Positions 57,124 through 64,000 of a stretch of DNA of 64,000 nucleotides are shown here, in pieces. Position numbers and translations under genes: made by a program. A model generated the notes under the pieces. The model was not told where the DNA came from. It was given only the letters and a program-made list of their open reading frames with translations, and searched no databases. The DNA is from Anthocerotibacter panamensis C109 (lineage in GTDB: Bacteria > Cyanobacteriota > Cyanobacteriia > Gloeobacterales > Anthocerotibacteraceae): contig NZ_CP062698.1 of NCBI RefSeq assembly GCF_018389385.1, positions 3,690,667 to 3,754,666 of the forward strand, written 5' to 3'. Numbering within the stretch: the first letter of the stretch is position 1; each line of letters begins with the position of its first letter.

Positions 57124-57882
57124 TCAGATTTGCCAGTCTGTAAAGGCGTGGCGACGCAGGTCACGCAGACGCTGTCTGAAGTGGAGGTACTGGTCAAACA
57201 GAGGCTGGTCCAGATAGCGAATCATGCTAGGGCGCAGGTAGTAGGCGTCGATACGCTTCAAATCATAGGGGTCACCTGAAGCGTCCACCAAACCCAAGCG
57301 CGTCCCCGCCGCTCCAACGAAATAGCGCTGCACCAGTGTTTTCACTTCCGGGCTGACGGCTCCATAAGGATAGGCAAAGGTCTGGACCGATTGGCCGGTA
57401 CGGATTTGGATGGTGCGTTGGGCTTCGGACAGTTCTGTCTCTACGGCTGCCGGGGCCAGTCCAGGCAAGGGGCGATGCGAACAGGTGTGCGCCCCCAGTT
57501 CCCAGCCAGCGGCAGCCAGTTGAGCGGCTTCATCCCAAGTCATTAAGGGCGCAGTAGGCAAGGTCGGGGGTTGTCCTAGCCAGCGGTTGTCCCGCCCACA
57601 CCAGTCGCTGATGAGATAGACCGTGGCTGTGAAGCCCCAATCCCGAAGCCGGGGCCATGCTTCGCGGTAGATGCTTTGGTAGCCGTCATCAAAGCTGATG
57701 ACCAGGGAGCGCTCTGGTAGGGGTTGGTCGTGGGTCAGCGCCAGCGACACCTCCGCTAGCGACACCGTCCGATAGCCCCAGTGCCGGAAAGCCTTCAAAT
57801 GTTGTTCAAAGACCTGGGGGGGCGTCCCTAGGGGCGCGGGCATATCGCTGAGGGCATGGTAGGTGATGACAGGGAGGACCAT
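57124..57882 (-). CDS. Polysaccharide deacetylase family protein
   Basis: The 252-residue protein has a NodB-type core: VLPVITYHALSD, the metal and base motif SFDDGYQSIY, AHTCSHRPLPGL and TFAYPYG. It removes acetyl groups from a polysaccharide or lipid-linked sugar. No signal peptide is seen, so a cytosolic or membrane-associated substrate is likely. It is the first gene of the five-gene minus-strand glycan group. Confidence 0.92.
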   Translation of the reverse strand: MVLPVITYHALSDMPAPLGTPPQVFEQHLKAFRHWGYRTVSLAEVSLALTHDQPLPERSLVISFDDGYQSIYREAWPRLRDWGFTATVYLISDWCGRDNRWLGQPPTLPTAPLMTWDEAAQLAAAGWELGAHTCSHRPLPGLAPAAVETELSEAQRTIQIRTGQSVQTFAYPYGAVSPEVKTLVQRYFVGAAGTRLGLVDASGDPYDLKRIDAYYLRPSMIRYLDQPLFDQYLHFRQRLRDLRRHAFTDWQI

Positions 57883-58008
57883 ACGTGCTCTTCGTTTTAT
57901 TAAAGCCTACGCGATCTTGGGGGAGGCGGCGTCAGTAGTACCGTTCGCGCGGGATGGTCTGATTTTTGGCTATCCTGCCGGGTTGCTCCAGAGCGGACTG
58001 CTAGGTCT

Positions 58009-60057
58009 CTACTCCGCTATCCCCAACACCCGCAGGATAAAGGCATACTCAAACGCGACTTCTTTCAGCCGGTCATAGCGCCCCGAAGCCCCGCCGTGAC
58101 CGGCTCCCATGTTGGTTTTCAGAAGCAAGATATGAGCGTCGGTCTTGAGGGCACGGAGTTTGGCGCACCATTTGGCCGGCTCCCAATAGCTCACGCGGGG
58201 ATCATTGAGTCCGGCGGTAATCAGCAGGTGCGGATAGTCCTGAGCCGTGACATTGTCGTAAGGGGAGTAGGAACGGATGTAGTCAAAAAACTCCCGGTCG
58301 TTGGGGTTGCCCCACTCGTCGTACTCCACAACCGTCAAGGGCAGCGAACTGTCGAGCATCGTGTTGACGACATCCACAAAGGGCACCTGCGCCACCACCA
58401 CCGCAAAAAGCTCTGGACGCAGGTTGGCTACCGCCCCCACCAACAATCCCCCGGCACTGCCCCCGGAAATGACCAGACGACTCGGGCTTGTGTAGTGCTC
58501 GGCAACCAGATATTCGGCCACAGCGATGAAGTCCGTGAACGTATTTTTTTTCTGGAGTAGCTTACCGTCCTCATACCATGGACGTCCTAGTTCTTCGCCC
58601 CCGCGCACATGAGCCAGCGCAAAGATAAAGCCCCGGTCCAGCAAGCTGAGGCGGGCAGAAGAGAAAGAGGGGTCCAGGCTGTAGCCGTAGGAGCCATAGC
58701 CATAGAGGTAGAGCGGATGGTTTGCGTCGCGGACCATGTCCTTGCGGTAGACCAAAGAGATGGGGATGCGGGCACCGTCAGGAGCTGTGGCAAACAGACG
58801 CTCAGATTGGTAATAGCTCGGGTCATAGCCCCCCAGCACAGCATATTGCTTCTTGAGTTCCCGCTCCCGAGTGACCAAGTTGTAGTCAAAGACCGTGTTG
58901 GGGGTGACCAGGGAAGCATAGGTGAAGCGCAATAAATCGGTATCTATCTCGGGATTATCACCCAAATGCACCGTGTACACCGGCTCCGGGAATTCGATGT
59001 AGTGGCTGTCCATCCCCTCTAAATCCAGGACATAGATCCGCTCTAGGGCGTTCTGTCGTTCCAGGACGATGATGTGGCCCCGGAGGACTTCGATCTGGTC
59101 CAGTTTTACCTGCTCACGGTGGGGGATGACGTCTTGCCAGTTGGCCTTGGCAGGGTCAGTGACCGGAGCTTTGACCAGCTTAAAGTTCTGCGCTTGGTCG
59201 TTTGTCAGGATATAGAAGTGATCTTCCAAATGGTCGAGGCTGTACTCCAGCCCCTTCTGACGGGGATGGACAACCCTAAAAGAAGCGTAGGGGTCATTGG
59301 CATCGAGGTAGTGGACCTCGCTGGTGACCTTACTCTGGAGATGAAGGACGAGGTAGCCCTTGCTGCGTGTCCGACCAATCCCTAAAAAATAGGCATCGTC
59401 CGTTTCGTGATAGACCAGGACATCCGCTTGGGGGTCCGTACCCAGCGTGTGGCGAAAGAGCTTGTAGGGACGCTTGGCCTCATCTAAGACCGTGTAGAAG
59501 AGGGTGTGGTTGTCGTTGGCCCAGCAGGCGGAGGCGGAGGTGTTAGGGATGACATCAGCGCGCAAGTCTCCGGTCATGAGGTCTTTGACGTAGAGGGTGT
59601 AGGTCTCTGCTCCCGAAGTATCGATGGCGTAGGCCAGTAGGCGATGGTCCGGGCTGACCGCGTTGGTGCCCAAGCTGAAATAGGGGTGCCCCTCAGCCAG
59701 CTGATTGAGATCGAGCAAGACTTCCTCTGAAGCACCGTCTGCTTGGCGGCAGAGAATAGCGTATTGGCGGTCGGTCTCGGTCCGCGCATAGTAGGCGTAG
59801 TGGTCTAAGCGGACCGGTACAGAGAGGTCAGTCTCCTGGATACGACCGACCAACTCCTGATAGAGATGCTGCTGCGGTTCGGGATGGACGAAGGCTTCAG
59901 CATAGGCATTCTCGGCTTCAAGGTAGGCGATGACCTCAGGGTTGTCCCGTTCTCTGAGCCAGAAATAGGGGTCGGTGTAGGTGGCGCTGTGCACGCTATA
60001 GACCCTGGGGATGACCTGCGCCTTTGGGGGCGGGGGGGAAACAGAAGGAGGCACCAT
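58009..60057 (-). CDS. ptrB: Oligopeptidase B-like serine peptidase (S9A)
   Basis: The 682-residue enzyme has an N-terminal propeller (about 60-400) and a C-terminal alpha/beta hydrolase domain with the block YLYGYGSYGYSLDPSFSSARLSLLDRGFIFALAHVRGGEELGR, nucleophile GGSAGGLL, and the His in MGAGHGGASGRYDRLKE. Length and the RGGEE block match oligopeptidase B, which cleaves short peptides after Arg or Lys. It stands alone in the cytosol. Confidence 0.93.
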   Translation of the reverse strand: MVPPSVSPPPPKAQVIPRVYSVHSATYTDPYFWLRERDNPEVIAYLEAENAYAEAFVHPEPQQHLYQELVGRIQETDLSVPVRLDHYAYYARTETDRQYAILCRQADGASEEVLLDLNQLAEGHPYFSLGTNAVSPDHRLLAYAIDTSGAETYTLYVKDLMTGDLRADVIPNTSASACWANDNHTLFYTVLDEAKRPYKLFRHTLGTDPQADVLVYHETDDAYFLGIGRTRSKGYLVLHLQSKVTSEVHYLDANDPYASFRVVHPRQKGLEYSLDHLEDHFYILTNDQAQNFKLVKAPVTDPAKANWQDVIPHREQVKLDQIEVLRGHIIVLERQNALERIYVLDLEGMDSHYIEFPEPVYTVHLGDNPEIDTDLLRFTYASLVTPNTVFDYNLVTRERELKKQYAVLGGYDPSYYQSERLFATAPDGARIPISLVYRKDMVRDANHPLYLYGYGSYGYSLDPSFSSARLSLLDRGFIFALAHVRGGEELGRPWYEDGKLLQKKNTFTDFIAVAEYLVAEHYTSPSRLVISGGSAGGLLVGAVANLRPELFAVVVAQVPFVDVVNTMLDSSLPLTVVEYDEWGNPNDREFFDYIRSYSPYDNVTAQDYPHLLITAGLNDPRVSYWEPAKWCAKLRALKTDAHILLLKTNMGAGHGGASGRYDRLKEVAFEYAFILRVLGIAE

Positions 60058-60147
60058 GGATGTCTTTGTCTACAAACAGTCTTGCTTCCGAATTTTACCG
60101 CATGCTCGCCAAGCTCCTAGATAGGGGCACTCCGCCTTGACCGGCCT

Positions 60148-60167
60148 AGTTGTGAGAAGTTGTGAGA
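60148..60167. repeat. 10-bp tandem repeat upstream of RND operon
   Basis: AGTTGTGAGA occurs twice in direct succession, 13 bp before a palindromic operator candidate. It could be part of the control region. Confidence 0.6.
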
Positions 60168-60179
60168 ATGCGCGTGTAT

Positions 60180-60197
60180 TAGTCAATACGTTGACTA
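60180..60197 (+). promoter_or_regulatory. Palindromic operator overlapping a promoter
   Basis: TAGTCAA-TACG-TTGACTA is a perfect 7-bp inverted repeat. The right arm contains TTGACT, a good -35 hexamer, with TAAGTT 17 bases downstream as a weak -10. A regulator bound here would block RNA polymerase. TetR-type repressors of efflux genes use similar sites, but no regulator gene is nearby. Confidence 0.6.
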
Positions 60198-60244
60198 TTA
60201 GCATCTTTACCGTTAAGTTTAGTAAAGGTGTTGGAAAAACCTTC

Positions 60245-61477
60245 ATGGCTCAAATGGACGCAAAGAAACCTATAGCTTTTCGCAAATTGCCGCTCCTTGC
60301 TGGTTTGGGCCTTGCGCTCTTGACCGGCTCCTACGTCCTGTTACAGCCTAAATCATCCCCCCTGGCTGCCGATGCTGCCCAAGAGGAGACCGCCAAGGCT
60401 GTGCCTCCCGTACTCACTGTGCGGACCGCCCCTGCGGCGATGACCCCCATGGTCAAGTCCCTATCGGTATCTGGCTCCGTCGCGCCTTGGCAGGAATTGA
60501 CCGTCGGGACCATGACAGGAGGACTGCGCATTGAGCGGGTATTGGTCGAAGAGGGAGACCATGTGACCAAAGGCCAAGTCCTCGCTGTACTCAATTCCGA
60601 TGTCCTGCGCGCGCAACTCGCCCAGGCTCAGGCCCGCTACCAGAATGCCTTAGCCCAAGTGCGCCAACAGCGAGCGCTAGCCAAGCAAAATCAGGCTCGC
60701 TTCGCTGAAAGTCAAGCCAACTATCACTCCTATGAAGAACTCTACAAAGCAGGTGCGCTCAGCGAACTAGACCTGCGTACGCGACGCACCACTTTTGATG
60801 CCAATCGTGCCCAGGGCGACCAGGATACCCAGACCCTCGCGGTGGCACAAAGCGTTGTAGCCGAGGCCCGAGCCAATGTCCAGCAACTACAGGCACAACT
60901 CTCTACGACCCAGGTTGTAGCTCCAGACAACGGTTGGATCCTGCGTAGAGACGCCTCTATCGGCAGTATCAGCGCCACTACGGTGCCCCTTTTTAGCATG
61001 GCCCGCCAGAGCCGCCTCGAGCTCAACGCTCAAGTCCCGGAGACTGATTTACCCGGCTTGGTGGTCGGCCAACGGGTGACTTTAGTTTCGGATGCGGACC
61101 CAGACCTTAAGGCGACAGGACAAACCCGCAAGATTGGGCCGCAGGTAGATGCCACTTCGCGGCAGGCCGTCGTGAAGGTGGCCCTCGACCCCAACCCCCG
61201 TTTACGTCCGGGGATGTTTGTACGGGCGCAGGTGACGCTGAATAAAGTCAATGCTTTGACCATTCCGGCACAGGCGGTCAGTGTGCGCAATAACACAGCC
61301 CAGGTTTTTGTGTTGGCAGGCAATCAAGCCCGCCTGCGGACGGTGACTGTCGGGGACCGGAGCGCTGAACGTATTGAAGTTAAAACGGGACTCAAGTCCG
61401 GCGAACAGGTGATCACCGCCGGGGGGGGCTACCTCAAGGACGGGGATGTCGTAAAAGTTACTTCGCTCAAATCCTAA
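60245..61477 (+). CDS. RND efflux periplasmic adaptor
   Basis: The 410-residue protein starts at ATG 60245 (MAQMDAKKPIAFRKLPLLAGLGLALLTGSYVLL), which gives an N-terminal membrane anchor. It has a lipoyl half (LRIERVLVEEGDHVTKGQVLAVLNSDVL), an alpha-hairpin (about 115-215), the second lipoyl half (VVAPDNGWILRRDASIGSIS) and a barrel part with LTIPAQAVSVRN. It links the RND pump to an outer-membrane channel and ends 12 bp before the pump gene. Confidence 0.9.
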   Translation: MAQMDAKKPIAFRKLPLLAGLGLALLTGSYVLLQPKSSPLAADAAQEETAKAVPPVLTVRTAPAAMTPMVKSLSVSGSVAPWQELTVGTMTGGLRIERVLVEEGDHVTKGQVLAVLNSDVLRAQLAQAQARYQNALAQVRQQRALAKQNQARFAESQANYHSYEELYKAGALSELDLRTRRTTFDANRAQGDQDTQTLAVAQSVVAEARANVQQLQAQLSTTQVVAPDNGWILRRDASIGSISATTVPLFSMARQSRLELNAQVPETDLPGLVVGQRVTLVSDADPDLKATGQTRKIGPQVDATSRQAVVKVALDPNPRLRPGMFVRAQVTLNKVNALTIPAQAVSVRNNTAQVFVLAGNQARLRTVTVGDRSAERIEVKTGLKSGEQVITAGGGYLKDGDVVKVTSLKS

Positions 61478-61489
61478 GAGGGAACCCCA

Positions 61490-64000
61490 ATGAGTAGCTG
61501 GAATATATCGGAATGGTCTATCAAGAAACCCATTCCCACCATCGTGCTGTTTATTGTGCTGACCCTAATGGGTGCCGTGAGCTTCAAGCTTTTGGGTATT
61601 GACGAAGACCCGAATATTGAAGTCCCGGTGGTCTCGATTACCGTGACCCAGCCAGGAGCGGCTCCGACAGAGCTAGAGACGCAGGTCACCCGCCGGATCG
61701 AAGATTCTGTTGCCAGTCTAGGCGGGATTGATGCTATCCGCTCCAGAGTCACGGATGGCGTGTCGCTCACGAGTGTGGAATTTGTGATCGGCACCAATGT
61801 AGACCGAGCGGTCAACGAGGTGCGCAACGCCGTCACTAAAGTCCGCCAAAACCTTCCCCAGGACATTCTAGAACCCATTGTCGAACGGGTCACCTTCTCG
61901 GGCGGTCCAGTCCTCACCTATACCGTCAGTTCTAAAACCCGCTCTGTCGAAGACCTGAGCTGGCTAGTCGATAACGACATTGCCCGCGCGCTACTTTCGG
62001 TTCGGGGCGTCTCGCAGGTCTCGCGCTCAGGCGGGGTGAGTCGGGAAATCCGCGTCAACCTTGACCCCAACCGCCTCAAAGCCGTTGGCATCACCTCCGA
62101 TCAGGTAAACCAGCAACTGCGCAACCTCAACGCCAACCTACCGGGTGGACGAGGGGAAGTCGATGCTAGCGAGCAGACGATCCGCACGTTAGGCTCAGCG
62201 CTCTCCGTAGAACAGTTGCGCGGTGCCCGGATCACCTTGCCCAATGGCGCTACCGCCCGCCTCGATACCCTTGGGACGGTTGAAGATGGGTTCTCCGATG
62301 TCCGTCAGCTCGCCTACCTCAACGGCAAATCTGTAGTCGCGTTCTCGATCATCCGCAGTACCGGCAGCAATCTGGTGGCAGTAGACGAGGGCGTAAACCA
62401 AGAATTAGAACGCCTGCGTGAGGTTCTGCCCAAGGATGTCGAAGTCACGCTCATCCGCAATACCCGCCCCGAGTACACCAAGGAAGCCTACTGGGCATCG
62501 ATTGAGGCGCTCTTCTTGGGGGCCGCTTTGGCCCTTGTGGTAATTTTCCTCTTCCTCAAGGACTGGCGCGCGACCTTGATCTCGACGATGGCTATGCCCC
62601 TGTCGATTATCCCCACCTTCATCGTGATGAAGGCTCTGGACTACACGCTCAACAGTATGACGCTGTTGGCCTTGGCCCTGGTTGTCGGCGTCCTGGTAGA
62701 CGACGCCATTGTTGAGATTGAAAATATTGCCCGCCATATTCGCATGGGCAAAACACCCTATCAAGCAGCGCTGGACGCTTCCGCTGAGATCGGGCTGGCC
62801 GTCGTCGCCACGACGATGACGATTGTGGCGGTCTTCTTCCCGGTGGCTTTCATGACGGGCATCCCCGGTCAGTTTTTCCGGCCCTTCGGGATCACCGTCT
62901 CGGTCTCCGTGCTCTGCTCGCTCCTCGTCGCTCGGACCATCACCCCCTTGATGGCAGCCTACTTGCTCAAAGTACTCCCCGACGAAGAGGAAGAGTCCAA
63001 GCTCATTCGCGGGTACGAAAAGCTCCTGCGCTGGTCGCTCAAGCACCCGGCTGTCGTCCTAGCTGGAGCAGCGGTCTTCTTTGTGGGCACTCTTTTCATC
63101 CTGCCTCGCATCCCCACCTCTTTCATCTCGCAGCCTGACCGGGGTGAGGTGACCTTTGATCTAGAACTGCCCCCCGGCGCGACGCTAGCCGATACGGACC
63201 GCGCGGTGCGACAGGCTTCGGACATCATCAAGAAGCGCCCCGAAGTGAAACAGATCTTCACCAGCGTCGGCTATGGCTCAGTCAACAAGGCCGCGCTCTA
63301 CGTCAATTTGGTCCCCAAAGACCAGCGCACCATCAGCCAGAGTGTATTTGAACAAGAGATCCGCATCCCGCTCTCTGAAGTACCTGGAGTCCGTCTGAGC
63401 GTGGCTGGTACCTCCGTGACCGGTGCAGACAAACCGCTGAGCGTGACGCTCATCGGGGACAACCCCCAATCTCTGGATGCGACGGCAGCCACTCTGGTCG
63501 AACAAATGCGCACGATCCCCGGACTGGTGGACGTCAATTCCAGCGCCAGCCTCCTCAACCCAGAACTGTTGATCCGGCCCGACTTGGACCGCGCAGCAGA
63601 GCAGGGCGTGGCTGTGGCGAGCATTGCCCGTACCGCCAAGATCGCCACTATCGGCGAGATCGAGTCGAACTTGGCTAAGTTCAACCTCCCCGACCGTCAG
63701 ATCCCGATCCGAGTCCAGCTCGATCCGCGCTATCGCACGGACTTTCAGGCGCTGGGTGACATTCAGGTGGCGACTGGGGATAACCGGACCGTACCCCTGC
63801 GGTCAGTCGCTCAAATCACCATGGGCAGCGGCTCCTCACAGATTGATCGCTTCAACCGCGCCCGCAAAGTCACGGTGGGAGGCAACCTAGATGGGCTCGC
63901 GCTCGGCGAAGCAGTCAAGCGCACCCGTGCCTTGCCCATCCTCAACAACCTTCCTGCCGATGTGCGCGAACAGTCCGAGGGCGAGACCAAGGTCCTGGCG
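61490..64000 (+). CDS. RND efflux pump inner-membrane protein (partial)
   Basis: Open from ATG 61490 to the window end, 837 codons of about 1050. It begins MSSWNISEWSIKKPIPTIVLFIVLTLMGAVSF (first helix) and has QVTRRIEDSVASLGGI, the transmembrane block LALVVGVLVDDAIVEIENIARHIRMG with the DD proton relay, and VFFPVAFMTGIPGQFFRPFGIT. It belongs to the AcrB/HAE1 class rather than the CzcA metal class, which is less certain. It exports small molecules using the proton gradient together with the adaptor upstream. Confidence 0.93.
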   Translation, partial: MSSWNISEWSIKKPIPTIVLFIVLTLMGAVSFKLLGIDEDPNIEVPVVSITVTQPGAAPTELETQVTRRIEDSVASLGGIDAIRSRVTDGVSLTSVEFVIGTNVDRAVNEVRNAVTKVRQNLPQDILEPIVERVTFSGGPVLTYTVSSKTRSVEDLSWLVDNDIARALLSVRGVSQVSRSGGVSREIRVNLDPNRLKAVGITSDQVNQQLRNLNANLPGGRGEVDASEQTIRTLGSALSVEQLRGARITLPNGATARLDTLGTVEDGFSDVRQLAYLNGKSVVAFSIIRSTGSNLVAVDEGVNQELERLREVLPKDVEVTLIRNTRPEYTKEAYWASIEALFLGAALALVVIFLFLKDWRATLISTMAMPLSIIPTFIVMKALDYTLNSMTLLALALVVGVLVDDAIVEIENIARHIRMGKTPYQAALDASAEIGLAVVATTMTIVAVFFPVAFMTGIPGQFFRPFGITVSVSVLCSLLVARTITPLMAAYLLKVLPDEEEESKLIRGYEKLLRWSLKHPAVVLAGAAVFFVGTLFILPRIPTSFISQPDRGEVTFDLELPPGATLADTDRAVRQASDIIKKRPEVKQIFTSVGYGSVNKAALYVNLVPKDQRTISQSVFEQEIRIPLSEVPGVRLSVAGTSVTGADKPLSVTLIGDNPQSLDATAATLVEQMRTIPGLVDVNSSASLLNPELLIRPDLDRAAEQGVAVASIARTAKIATIGEIESNLAKFNLPDRQIPIRVQLDPRYRTDFQALGDIQVATGDNRTVPLRSVAQITMGSGSSQIDRFNRARKVTVGGNLDGLALGEAVKRTRALPILNNLPADVREQSEGETKVLA

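Overview
The window (about 57% GC by eye) comes from a cyanobacterium. Markers are a Mg-protoporphyrin IX methyltransferase (ChlM), a photosystem I accumulation factor-type thioredoxin-like protein, the cyanobacterial PDZ/radical-SAM-like protein of the TIGR03279 type, DUF1997 and DUF2949 proteins, an LpxB-related protein and a cyanobacterial-type fatty acid desaturase. A monomeric B12-dependent ribonucleotide reductase and several unusual gene placements would suit a deep lineage such as Gloeobacterales, but no rRNA is present and that placement is inference.

Layout. 1-2.6 kb: an AT-richer accessory island with two near-identical polymorphic-toxin leaders in tandem, one complete toxin/immunity pair and a decayed third leader. 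2.6-8.3 kb (minus): a MacAB-like exporter with one adaptor, three consecutive FtsX-type permeases and one ATPase. 8.5-13.3 kb: FtsH, then a truncated duplicate of the 3' end of the ribonucleotide reductase gene and the intact nrdJ gene. 13.7-15.2 kb: WecG/TagA glycosyltransferase and FtsE. 15.4-21 kb: methyltransferase remnant, GntR regulator, DMT-like protein, hydrolase, nucleotidyltransferase, IscX and glutamate decarboxylase. 21-32 kb: RecF, conserved cyanobacterial proteins, GlcD, ArsR regulator, VOC protein, DUF6624, WG-repeat lipoprotein, pentapeptide protein and MFS transporter. 32-38 kb: tRNA-Arg(CCG), a His-rich CobW/ZNG GTPase, a PotD-like binding protein beside a copper amine oxidase, an Uma2 remnant, an orphan sugar permease and a solitary rplO (L15). 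38-52 kb: cupin, thioredoxin-like protein, VWA protein, two-domain QueD-like protein, response regulator, desaturase, ChlM, a propeller-TraB-like fusion, Asd, DusB, LpxB-related and YdcF-like proteins. 52.3-57.9 kb: a five-gene minus-strand glycan cluster preceded by a perfect 293-bp tandem duplication. 58-64 kb: oligopeptidase B and, divergently, an RND efflux pair with a palindromic operator; the pump gene runs off the window.

The clearest themes are envelope transport and glycan work (two efflux systems, glycan cluster, WecG, LpxB-related, FtsE) and local genome churn. Four gene remnants (toxin leader, nrdJ tail, methyltransferase, Uma2) and one fresh tandem duplication lie within 64 kb. 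The most promising candidate for an undescribed system is the toxin array at the left edge. Its leader resembles, from memory, the low-complexity N-termini of cyanobacterial proteins linked to extracellular contractile injection systems, its tips appear to be exchanged, and an overlapping gene is the likely immunity partner.
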